Shown piece after piece: positions 7,926 to 16,107 of a DNA stretch of 26,433 nt. Each line of letters begins with the position of its first letter. The stretch's first letter is position 1. Source of the DNA: Pseudomonadota bacterium (GTDB lineage: Bacteria; Myxococcota_A; Polyangia; Haliangiales; Haliangiaceae); contig JAEYYV010000218.1 of NCBI GenBank assembly GCA_023428295.1, forward strand, positions 1 to 26,433. Reading direction: 5' to 3'. Both the position numbers and the translations under genes were made by a program. The notes below the pieces were generated by a model. That model had not been told where the DNA came from and searched no databases. It saw nothing but the letters and a program-made list of their open reading frames with translations.

Positions 7926-8504
7926 GCGCGGAGCAGCCGTTCCGTTCTCTGATCTTCTGCTTCGTTGCAAGCGATTGGTTCATCAAGAGCGACGAGGCCC
8001 CTACTAAGCTGTACCTGTGGCTGTTCGGTCGAGCAAACCAGAAGTCTGACCAAGAGCTATTCCCGCCCCTCCCTCTCGCGATATCGATGATCGATCGCGT
8101 GCGCGAACCGCTTCGGAAGCGGCGCTGATCGCGGCGTTGTTCACGCTCACGGTCGCGCTCGCGCAACGTGTCGACCATGCGCATGCCGCGAAGCCAGCGT
8201 TGGACGCGCTCGCACTCGAACGGCTCGCGTCGCGTCGCGTCGTCCATGCCCTGCAACGCGCCACGGTGAAGTCGTCGATCTCGTCGTCCCAATCCCTGTC
8301 GGCGAGCGCCACGCACGGGTCGTTGAACCGCTCGTAATCTGCTTCCACGTCAGCTGCTCCGTCAGTAGCTCGCGGACGAACTGATGCGCTTCGCTCATGG
8401 GCGTAAGAAACCACGCAACCCGGACGCGGGCCTTCCGATGGGTGCGTTATGGGCATTCGATCCATCTCGTCGCTTCGTGAATCACTGGCTGCCGTGGTCC
8501 GGTC
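7926..8504. other. 579-bp gap; possible decayed minus-strand gene at about 8060-8400
   Basis: No intact gene is convincing here. Reading the minus strand from about 8398, protein-like stretches occur one after another in three different frames: MSEAHQFVRELLTEQLT, then DYERFNDPCVALADRDWDDE, then ECERVQRWLRGMRMVDTL. This is what an old gene with two frameshifts would look like, but high-GC sequence can give the same impression. The promoter of the downstream toxin gene should also be in this gap; no clear elements were recognised. Confidence 0.3.
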
Positions 8505-11500
8505 GTGACCGAGTTCGCATCGAGGGCCCGCGGGTTCGGCAGCGTTCTCGCACCGCGCAGCTCTATCGAGCCCGCAGCGAAACCACGCACACCCGCGGAA
8601 GAGGCAAGCGATCGAACGCACGCGTTCGTGCGCGAGGTGAGCGCTCTCGACGCGGCGATCGTCGCCGTTCAGCGCGCCAGTGACGCCAACGATCAACAGC
8701 GTTGGCAAGATGCGAAGCAGAGTCTCGATCGTCAGCTCGCAGCAGCACGCAAGTCGCACGAGCGCACGCGCGAGCTCGCGCGGAGAGAGCCAGACGCGGA
8801 GCAGGAAATGGCGGCAGCCACCGTCATGCTCGCGAACCACGAGCGCATCGCCGCAACGTTGTCCGAAGCGCCGCGAGGGTGGAGAGAGGTCTCGCGCGAA
8901 GCGGAGATCCTCGCGGTTGCCACGTCTCCGATCGAAGGCAACGCGCGCGACGGTTGGACGCGGAAAGCAAGCGCCCTCAAGTCGGCGTTCGGCTCACTGT
9001 CCGCAGCTGAGAGTCGCACGCTCGCAGGCCGACTCAGGAAGCAGCGACACAACGATCCGATCGCAATGGCCCTATCGCCCGGCGTCCGCGTCACGCGCGA
9101 GCGGTTCGGCGAGTTGCTCGCCTTCTTGGACGGCGCACCTCGACGCGAAGCCCTGCGCTCTTCACGAGAGCCGATAGGTCCGCAGGTGGCACCGCAATCG
9201 AATAGCGAGCCGGTGTCCGACGTGAACGACGGGCCCCAGAAGATTCCGGACAACGTTCGCGGCGAACTCGAGCAAGCCACCGGACGGACGCTCGATCATG
9301 TTCGCGTCCATGCCGGCGAGCGCGGCGCTGCGGTCGCCGCGCAATATGGCGCGCGCGCAGTGGCGATCGGCCACGACATCCACATGGGCGAAGGACAGCT
9401 CGACACGGTGAGTGCCGACGGGCGCGAGCTGATCGCACACGAAGTGGGCCACGTCGTGCAGGCCGACGCGTTGTCCGGACCGGTCGGCATCGCAGCCAAA
9501 CGCGACGACGAAACCCACGAGGATGCGGCCGAGCGCGACGCCGATCGGTTCGCCGCACGCTTTCGCGCCGACGGCGCCGCGGCGAAGTGGACGCCGAGCG
9601 TGTCGGTCACGGGAGCATCGCCGATGCGCGCGCCTGCACGCGGGAAAACGCGAAGCTCCGAGCCCGAAGGCAAGGAGAGCGCGCCTACGCCGATCGTTCG
9701 CGTCGATCAGATCGCGACCACCAAGAGCTACGGAAAAGAGTTGGTCACCGCCGGCGGATACCTCTCCATGTGGGCGACCGAGTTACTCGACGTCATGGTC
9801 AAGAACGCCGGTCCAGTGCCGCCAGATCCGCACGTACGGCTACGCTGGACGACCCCCGCGATCGTCGTCGATCAGCTTCAGATGTGGATGACGATGGAAC
9901 GTCCACGATTTGGCGCCGACGATCGTGCGCTCCTCGTCCGCCTGTTCCACCCGATGGACCTGTACGCCATGGTGGATGCGTACCGAGACATCCGGCCGCA
10001 AGCTCCCGGGCACGAGGCGGAGGGGCCGCTCGGAACGTCGGCATGGCAGACGGCGATCGGCGACACGGTCGCTGCCGAAGCTCGCCCACGGCTGCGCGCT
10101 GCAATCCTGCATGCGGGCCAACGATACGTTGCAGCCGCAGACTCGCTACACGCGAGCGGCGTGCGTGCCGAGCAAGCGATCAAGAAGGAGCTCGCCACAA
10201 ACAACGCGGTCCTGCCATCGACACCGCTCGAACACATCGCCCTGCTTGCCATGCGCGACGCGCAGATGGTCACGTACACCCCACCGACGGCGAAGTCACC
10301 GCGCGAGCCGGCCCCGGAGAAGCTGAGACCTCTCTTGATCAAGTGCATGGGAGAGAAGGATCCGACGCTCTGGAACGTGCTCCTCGTCGAGACGCCCGAT
10401 GCAACGGCGGAACAGCTCGCGGCTGTCCTCTTCAACCGAGGTGACGACGGAGTCGCGCACACGTACAACGCTGACCTGATCACCGTCGCCGCGCCGTACT
10501 TCGTCATCCCGCCCGCATGGGCGGCAAGGCTTCACAAGATCGGCGCTCAGCTCGGACCAGCAGCTTATGAACCCAAGGTCGCAAAGAGGCGCCGCGAGGA
10601 CAATCGTTACAATCCCGAGGCTGCACAACGCGCGACGGAGCAAGCAGCGCCCGATCCGCGCACCCTCCTCGCGGAGAGCGCACTTGCCGACGAGATCGCG
10701 CTCGCGCAGAGCGACCTCGAGACGCGACGTGGATCGAGCGAGGCGCACGGCAAGGGTGACGACGAGAAGTCTGAGGTCTTGGATTCGATGCTGTCAGTCG
10801 ATGCGGTCGCGTTGATCACGCGCGGCCGGAGTCAGCTCGACTATCTGCACGGCGTCATGGCGCCGTGGTCGTTGTTCGAACTGCTCGCACCAAGCTCCGA
10901 CTTCCTTTCGCGTGCGCAGGAGAAGACCACGCGCTCGGACGTGCTCAACGCGTCTTGGTCAAGCTTGTTGGCGCGTCAGGGACGACTGCTTTCGCAGATC
11001 AGCGAGCAGGTCGGTACGTTCGTCCGCGAGGTCGGAGCGCCAGCATTGAACGGCGGCGATCCGACCGGGCCGGTCGGTCGCGTGCTCGCGACCTACGCGC
11101 GTGCGGCCGGTGCTTCGCATCAGATCGGATCAGGATCCGCGCTACTCGCAGAGGCGACACGGTTACGCCAAGGCGTGATGCTCGCGACCATCGAGCTAGC
11201 GGTTCAAAGCTCGGGTGGGGCGGTCTCCGAGGAGCGCACTCGCGAGCATAGCGCGCGCGATGTCGATGGAGAATCGCTGCACCTCGACGACACGCAACGA
11301 AGTATCCGCATGCGCGCCGCCGAGATGCGCAATGCGCTCATACAGGGCAAGGGTGTAGACGCTGGCGCAGCCGAGGAACTGATCCTCGAAGCCGAAGAGA
11401 ATCGGTTGATCGCCAGCATCTCCTCCCTCAAGTTGCAGTTTCGCGAGTTCAAGAGCGCGGCGGACCAAGGCACGCTCGGCTTTCTCCCGGGCATCGTTCA

Positions 11501-13895
11501 GAGCACCGAGCTCCTCAACATGCGTGCGGATGCCCCCTTCATGGAGGCCGAGCTCGCCCAGATTCACGAGTTCCTCAAGGACGGACACAAGATCATCTAC
11601 GGGCCGCGCGACCCGAAGGACGCGAGCGCTCCATGGCTGCCTGATATCGCGACGCGAAAGCGCGACAACCTGCGGCAGCATGTCCAGAGCGCACACGCCA
11701 AGCTCGCCACGCTCAAGCAAGAACAACGCATCGAGCAGTTCCTGCAGCGCGCTGACAAGGTGCTCGCCGATCAGCGATGGCGCATGATGATCGCCGAAGC
11801 CGCCGCGATGATCGGCGTCGGACTCGTCACGGGAGGTGTCGCGAGCTTCGTAGGCGGCGCGGTTCGCGGCATGATGATGCTCGACCTGAGTGCGGAGACC
11901 GCCGGCATCGTGTCCACGATGCGGACCGCGCGGGCGTTCGGAGCTGCGGCTGAGATCGTCACCGACGCGACGCTGAGCGGTGCAGCACAGCACGCACTGA
12001 CAGGCGGCGACGCTGCGATCGCCGAGAGCATCGTCTCGAACGCGCTCACCCGATTCGCGCTGACTCCGCTGGGGCGCCTTAGCTCCGGCCTCGGCGAAGT
12101 CGACAAGAAGTCGCTAGACATGTGGCAGCGCGTCGGCCACGGAGCGAAGTTCGTTCTCGCGCACGGCGCACAGTTGAGTGCGGAGATGCTGACCGGCACT
12201 GCGATCAGCTATGCCGTTCATCGAGTCGCGGCGTGGAAGCGCGGCGAGCACCCGAGTGACGAAATGGTGGACTCCTGGCTCCTGCAAGGCGCCTCGTTCG
12301 CCATCGGCAGATTCCTCAATGGCCGCCTGCGCCATCGCATGCAACAACTCGACAAGCTCGGGCAACGGATCGGGAGCCTCCCGCGCCGCATGGAGAAGCT
12401 CGCGCATCGCGCCGCCGAGCTCGAGCGCACGGGCAGTCCGGACGAGGCACTTGATATCCTGATCGAGCATCGGTCAGTCATCGACGATGAGATCGCCCTG
12501 ATCGCCAAGCTCGAGCGTGAGGGAGTGATCCACGCGAATGAGGCGGACGTGCTGCGCGCCGATGCCCATGCAGATGGTGACGTGATCAAGTCGCAGGCGT
12601 TCGTCGCTGTAGAGGCTCGTGCTGCGGGGCTGGAACCCGTAGTCGAATCCGCCGGAAGATGGGCAGGCGACAGCAAGGAGATCGCGAATGCGATTTTCAA
12701 AGCGCGTGCACTCGGCCTCGATGTTCGCATCGTCGAGATCGGCAACCAACAGAAGCGTTGGCGCGTGAAGTTCGGCGACGACATGCTCGAGATCGACGAG
12801 CTTCCCCCGAAGGCCATTGTCGGCCAGCGCAACGGCAGACAGGACGCAGGAGCAAACGTTCGCGATGACGTCCGCGACCTCCTACGCGCGAAGGCGGCGG
12901 TAGAGCTGGCGCAGATCCGGATCACGATGGCACCGACGGAGCACGCGAGCCGCGGATACCTCGTCACGCCGGCCGAGGGGCGCCGCATGGTAGAGTTGTT
13001 CACCGACCTCGGCGCGGAGATGACCGAATACAAGAACGGGGTGCTCGTGCGTATGCCTCCCGCGCCAGGCGTCGACGCTGGCGGGCTCCGCGAGTGGTAC
13101 TTCGAGTTCCGCGATGACGCGCACACCGGACATTCACGAGCGAAGGCTCCGGACGAACACGCCACGACGTCCACGACGAAGCTCGGGGCCGGAGAGCGAG
13201 CGGCGAGCACTGGCCTGCCCGATACAAACGTCGCGACGATCGAGATCTACGGTTACAGCGGCGTCCGTTCGATCAATGGCAGAAAGCTGAGCGACATGTC
13301 CGAGGCGGAAAGAGAGGCGATTAAGGCAGAGGCCAATGCCGAGGATCCGCTCCTCATGGCGGGTCACGTCGCGATCTCCTGGGACGGCGGCAAGACCGTC
13401 TACGGGTTCACACCGGACACGAGCACTCCGGGCGTCGCTGGCCTCTCGGTAGAAACGGTCGTGCAGAAGCTTCGCAACGGCGAAGTCATTCCAGGGAACG
13501 TGAAGCTCGACAACGACCACTACGAAAAGGCCGCAGCGAAGCTAGCGAAAAAGGGATGGGATACAGAGGTGACACGCGTTGTGATGACGTTTGATCCGAA
13601 CGAGCGCTCCGCGATCAAGAACCGAACGCTCGGCGAGTTGGAGGCCAACGAGCGCGGCGAACACTCGCATGGGTACTGGTTCCCAAAGAAAGACACGATG
13701 CCGAAGGATACGGTCGCGACAAACGGCCAGGAGTTCGCGGGCAACCTGATCGCGAATTGTGCAGCGTGGTTGCGACTCGCTGGTGTTCCGATCCCGGAGC
13801 CCACTGGACGCATGAGCGAATACATGCCCGCACTAAAGGAGTGGGGAGCGGCTGACGCGCCGGTTGCGGGTCGTGGAAAGGGGAACGCGAAATGA
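8505..13895 (+). CDS. Giant DUF4157 polymorphic-toxin-like protein with C-terminal His/Cys (permuted papain/NlpC-like) domain
   Basis: 1796 residues. GTG 8505 is the first usable start after an in-frame stop at 8478; no strong ribosome site is seen. Residues 1-240 are charged and helical. Residues 246-325 are DUF4157, the domain typical of extracellular contractile injection system cargo, with the metalloprotease-like motif HEVGH at 312-316. About 1090-1190 is a Gly/Ala-rich hydrophobic stretch (AAAMIGVGLVTGGVASFVGG), possibly membrane-inserting. About 1250-1370 is coiled coil. The last 230 residues hold MAGHVAIS (His1621), NCAAWLRLAGVPIPEP (Cys1752) and EYMPAL. The His-before-Cys order suggests a permuted papain/NlpC-like hydrolase, the likely toxic tip. 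No contractile-system genes are nearby. It overlaps the next gene by four bases. Confidence 0.88.
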   Translation: MTEFASRARGFGSVLAPRSSIEPAAKPRTPAEEASDRTHAFVREVSALDAAIVAVQRASDANDQQRWQDAKQSLDRQLAAARKSHERTRELARREPDAEQEMAAATVMLANHERIAATLSEAPRGWREVSREAEILAVATSPIEGNARDGWTRKASALKSAFGSLSAAESRTLAGRLRKQRHNDPIAMALSPGVRVTRERFGELLAFLDGAPRREALRSSREPIGPQVAPQSNSEPVSDVNDGPQKIPDNVRGELEQATGRTLDHVRVHAGERGAAVAAQYGARAVAIGHDIHMGEGQLDTVSADGRELIAHEVGHVVQADALSGPVGIAAKRDDETHEDAAERDADRFAARFRADGAAAKWTPSVSVTGASPMRAPARGKTRSSEPEGKESAPTPIVRVDQIATTKSYGKELVTAGGYLSMWATELLDVMVKNAGPVPPDPHVRLRWTTPAIVVDQLQMWMTMERPRFGADDRALLVRLFHPMDLYAMVDAYRDIRPQAPGHEAEGPLGTSAWQTAIGDTVAAEARPRLRAAILHAGQRYVAAADSLHASGVRAEQAIKKELATNNAVLPSTPLEHIALLAMRDAQMVTYTPPTAKSPREPAPEKLRPLLIKCMGEKDPTLWNVLLVETPDATAEQLAAVLFNRGDDGVAHTYNADLITVAAPYFVIPPAWAARLHKIGAQLGPAAYEPKVAKRRREDNRYNPEAAQRATEQAAPDPRTLLAESALADEIALAQSDLETRRGSSEAHGKGDDEKSEVLDSMLSVDAVALITRGRSQLDYLHGVMAPWSLFELLAPSSDFLSRAQEKTTRSDVLNASWSSLLARQGRLLSQISEQVGTFVREVGAPALNGGDPTGPVGRVLATYARAAGASHQIGSGSALLAEATRLRQGVMLATIELAVQSSGGAVSEERTREHSARDVDGESLHLDDTQRSIRMRAAEMRNALIQGKGVDAGAAEELILEAEENRLIASISSLKLQFREFKSAADQGTLGFLPGIVQSTELLNMRADAPFMEAELAQIHEFLKDGHKIIYGPRDPKDASAPWLPDIATRKRDNLRQHVQSAHAKLATLKQEQRIEQFLQRADKVLADQRWRMMIAEAAAMIGVGLVTGGVASFVGGAVRGMMMLDLSAETAGIVSTMRTARAFGAAAEIVTDATLSGAAQHALTGGDAAIAESIVSNALTRFALTPLGRLSSGLGEVDKKSLDMWQRVGHGAKFVLAHGAQLSAEMLTGTAISYAVHRVAAWKRGEHPSDEMVDSWLLQGASFAIGRFLNGRLRHRMQQLDKLGQRIGSLPRRMEKLAHRAAELERTGSPDEALDILIEHRSVIDDEIALIAKLEREGVIHANEADVLRADAHADGDVIKSQAFVAVEARAAGLEPVVESAGRWAGDSKEIANAIFKARALGLDVRIVEIGNQQKRWRVKFGDDMLEIDELPPKAIVGQRNGRQDAGANVRDDVRDLLRAKAAVELAQIRITMAPTEHASRGYLVTPAEGRRMVELFTDLGAEMTEYKNGVLVRMPPAPGVDAGGLREWYFEFRDDAHTGHSRAKAPDEHATTSTTKLGAGERAASTGLPDTNVATIEIYGYSGVRSINGRKLSDMSEAEREAIKAEANAEDPLLMAGHVAISWDGGKTVYGFTPDTSTPGVAGLSVETVVQKLRNGEVIPGNVKLDNDHYEKAAAKLAKKGWDTEVTRVVMTFDPNERSAIKNRTLGELEANERGEHSHGYWFPKKDTMPKDTVATNGQEFAGNLIANCAAWLRLAGVPIPEPTGRMSEYMPALKEWGAADAPVAGRGKGNAK

Positions 13896-14386
13896 GAAAC
13901 AATGACTACTCCGATGACGAGCAACTGAGGCGGACGCTCACGATTGCTAACTGTGGAGCAATCGATGGCTTTCGAGAGACGTCCGATGAGTGGTGCCTCG
14001 ACACGTTCGGCATTGGCAAACGTCGTCCCTACTTCCGCAGCGGTTGGAGCTTTGATCTCTTTCCTGAGTCTCGGTTCTACCGGCGATGGTTTGATTTTCC
14101 CGATCTCGGGGCGAAGGGATGGGCGATCATTCTGCGTGTCTGGGACGCTGGATCGCCCCCAAACCACGCGGACGTGTACGAGAAGTTTCCCGGGTGGGTG
14201 CCACCGGAGCGCGTACAGGAAGCGGATCAGTGGATCACGTTCCTCAATGCCGAGATTCGCGCGCGGCTCCTCGATGCAGGCAAGACGCCGACGGATCCGG
14301 ACCCGAGCCAGGGGGCGATTCCTCCACCGCTATCCCCCGACGCCGCGCAGTTGCCCGCGAGTATCCGGCAACGGGAGACAAAGTGA
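13892..14386 (+). CDS. Putative immunity protein, copy 1 of three paralogs
   Basis: 164 residues. The ATG overlaps the toxin stop as ATGA, with AAAGGGG upstream, so the two are translationally coupled. Motifs shared with the next two products: an acidic start (SDDEQL), ETSDEW, a beta-rich middle with the aromatic pair WAIILRVW, and near the end GWVPPERVQEADQWITFLN. The C-terminal 30 residues are Pro-rich and unlike the others. It is small, soluble and acidic, with no signal peptide, as expected for a cytoplasmic antitoxin protecting against the toxin's tip. The immunity role is inference from position. The family is not recognised by name. Confidence 0.7.
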   Translation: MRNNDYSDDEQLRRTLTIANCGAIDGFRETSDEWCLDTFGIGKRRPYFRSGWSFDLFPESRFYRRWFDFPDLGAKGWAIILRVWDAGSPPNHADVYEKFPGWVPPERVQEADQWITFLNAEIRARLLDAGKTPTDPDPSQGAIPPPLSPDAAQLPASIRQRETK

Positions 14387-14922
14387 CGAAGCCATTCGAG
14401 CAGATGACCGACGAAGATCACGTGCGCTTCATGCTCGACGGTGGGGATCGTGGCCTGATCGATCGACTTCACGAGACGGATGATGTCTGGACCTTCGGAG
14501 GTGGGGTTCAACTCGCCAAGGCGTATCCCGTACTGCGGTTCGGAGACCCGGACGGGAAAGGCGAGTTCGTCCCTCTCAGCTCTCACTGCCGCTTCGAGCT
14601 CACGCCATTCTCGCTGGCCGATACAGGCGCAAGTGGGTTCGCGCTGTGGTTGCAGACGGGACCTCGTGACGAGACTTCGCCATCGCTTCGCAATCGGTCG
14701 CTGTGTGGCTGGGTTCCGCCGGATCGCGAAGCTGAAGCGAAGGCATGGGCAGCCCACTTGAACGAAGCCATTAGGGAGCACGTCGCGAAGCAACAAGCTG
14801 CGTGGAATGCCCTCACTGACGAGCAGCGCGAACAAGCGATCAACGAGGCACGGTTCGAGGCGAGTGTTCGCTTCCTCGAACGAGTCGGCATTCCGATGCC
14901 TGGACGTAAGAAGGAGGGGTGA
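14383..14922 (+). CDS. Putative immunity protein, copy 2 of three paralogs
   Basis: 179 residues from GTG 14383, which overlaps the previous stop (GTGA) and has GGGAGA six bases upstream. Compared with copy 1: TDEDHVRFML for SDDEQLRRTL, ETDDVW for ETSDEW, ALWLQTGPR for the middle strand, and GWVPPDREAEAKAWAAHLN for the C-terminal helix. It is clearly closer to the C-terminal half of the third copy than to the first. The last 45 residues are an extra charged helix (ALTDEQREQAINEARFE). Cytoplasmic and acidic. The coupled, duplicated arrangement suits immunity to the upstream toxin, or to related toxins of other strains. Confidence 0.7.
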   Translation: MTKPFEQMTDEDHVRFMLDGGDRGLIDRLHETDDVWTFGGGVQLAKAYPVLRFGDPDGKGEFVPLSSHCRFELTPFSLADTGASGFALWLQTGPRDETSPSLRNRSLCGWVPPDREAEAKAWAAHLNEAIREHVAKQQAAWNALTDEQREQAINEARFEASVRFLERVGIPMPGRKKEG

Positions 14923-15800
14923 TGGCGGTCTGGCTCGAAGGTGCGATGAACTGGAGATTCACCGAAGCAGAGGTGATGACGTTCTACATGATCGTTACGA
15001 ATGGCCTCGAGGGCGACACGCGCTTCGTCGGCGACACGGCTGGCGACGTCGAGCTGATTCGCGGATTGCTTCTCGGGGCCGGCGGCTGTGACCCTAGCCC
15101 TCCACCACCCGACGCGCCGCTTTACTGTCCGGGAGACGAGTGCTACTCGCAGGGCGGCGTGTTCGCATTCGTCGATCCGCGTCCAAACAATGGCGCCCCT
15201 TCGCCGCCCTTCCCGCCGAAGTTTATCCGTAGCGCGTTGCTGTGGCCCGGAGCGACGCAACAGCGAGCTGGATCGCGCCCGATGAAACCACTGCACGAGC
15301 TGACGGACGACGACCATGTCCGGAACATGCTCGACGGCGCCGACCACGGCTTGCTCGATCGTCTGGGCGAGACGGATGACGCGTGGTCGCTCGGTGAGGT
15401 CCAGCTCGCAAAGCGACTTCCATTCTTCCGATTCGGCGGGCCGCCACCTGCGGAGTGCGAGTTCGCATCCCTCAACACCTTTTGTCGCTTCGAGGCACTC
15501 TCGTTTGCTCTCGATCAGCGCGCGCGCGGCTTCGCCGTATGGTTGCAGACTGGGCCGCGTAACGAACGATCGCTTTCACTTCACAACCGCGGGCTCTGTG
15601 GCTGGGTTCGAGCCGATCGCGAAGTCGATGTGAAGCGGTGGATTTGGTCGCTCAATGACGTCATCGAAGCTCTTCTCGTGAAGCAACAGGCATCGCTCGA
15701 AGGTCTCACGCGAGAGGCACACAGCGAGCTGCTCACCGCGTCGCTGCGCGAGGCGAGAGTGCTGTTCGGCGACGTCAATGGTCCGGGACAACGGCGATGA
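14922..15800 (+). CDS. Putative immunity protein, copy 3, with an extra N-terminal half
   Basis: 292 residues from ATG 14922, sharing one base with the previous stop and preceded by AGGAGG; GTG 14919 is one codon longer. Residues 121-292 are the same family as the two preceding products (LTDDDHVRNMLDGADHGLLD, GETDDAW, VWLQTGPR, GLCGWVRADREVDV). Residues 1-120 are different: a short helical part (EAEVMTFYMIVTNGLEG), then a Pro-rich stretch with cysteines (GGCDPSPPPPD, LYCPGDECYSQGG). An internal ATG at 15282 lines up with the start of copy 2, so this looks like two ORFs merged in frame. What the N-terminal half does is not known. Confidence 0.65.
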   Translation: MAVWLEGAMNWRFTEAEVMTFYMIVTNGLEGDTRFVGDTAGDVELIRGLLLGAGGCDPSPPPPDAPLYCPGDECYSQGGVFAFVDPRPNNGAPSPPFPPKFIRSALLWPGATQQRAGSRPMKPLHELTDDDHVRNMLDGADHGLLDRLGETDDAWSLGEVQLAKRLPFFRFGGPPPAECEFASLNTFCRFEALSFALDQRARGFAVWLQTGPRNERSLSLHNRGLCGWVRADREVDVKRWIWSLNDVIEALLVKQQASLEGLTREAHSELLTASLREARVLFGDVNGPGQRR

Positions 15801-16052
15801 GCGAGTCGACAACTTTCCGGTGGTCTCGGCCCTGCAACGACGCAGACGTCACGTGGAACGAGAGAAGAAGACGCCATGAATGGCCCGCAGCAGACCGAGC
15901 TCGCCGACGTGATCTGGCGCCCCAACACCCAACCTACGAACACCCAGCAAAGCTCCTCGCCAACCTCCTCGCTGCGCCCGGCACTGTCGTCGTCACCGAA
16001 CACGCGATTCACATCAAGCTCGCACCGGCAGCGAACAAGGCCGAGCTCAGGG
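15797..16052 (+). pseudogene. ORF cut at its 3' end by the IS256-type element
   Basis: It begins with an ATG overlapping the stop of immunity copy 3 and reads into the insertion sequence, where the frame ends at 16126 in transposon-encoded residues. The native part is about 85 residues. Residues about 48-80 (LLANLLAAPGTVVVTEHAIH, then KLAPAANKAELRAV) faintly recall the tail of some putative transposases, but this is a weak impression. The first 45 residues are Arg/Trp-rich and may not be coding. An alternative frame starting at ATG 15876 is also open but looks worse. Most likely a gene remnant. Confidence 0.35.
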
Positions 16053-16053
16053 C

Positions 16054-16082
16054 GGTCAAGTCCGTTTTCTTGTGTGAAAGCC
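16054..16082 (+). repeat. Left terminal inverted repeat of the IS256-type element
   Basis: Starts ggtcaagtcc and ends gtgtgaaagcc. Paired with 17371-17399 read on the other strand, it matches at 21 of 29 positions. It lies 26 bases beyond the transposase stop. Confidence 0.65.
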
Positions 16083-16107
16083 TGACGAGAGAGTTCGGGT
16101 TCGGTGC

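Noticed and set aside
8505..15800. A complete contractile injection system at this locus
   Set aside because: DUF4157 suggests such cargo, but no sheath, tube, baseplate or ATPase gene is present in the window.
15876..16085. A 69-residue protein starting at ATG 15876
   Set aside because: The product is Ser/Arg/Thr-rich without structure and overlaps a frame that looks slightly better; it also ends inside the insertion sequence.
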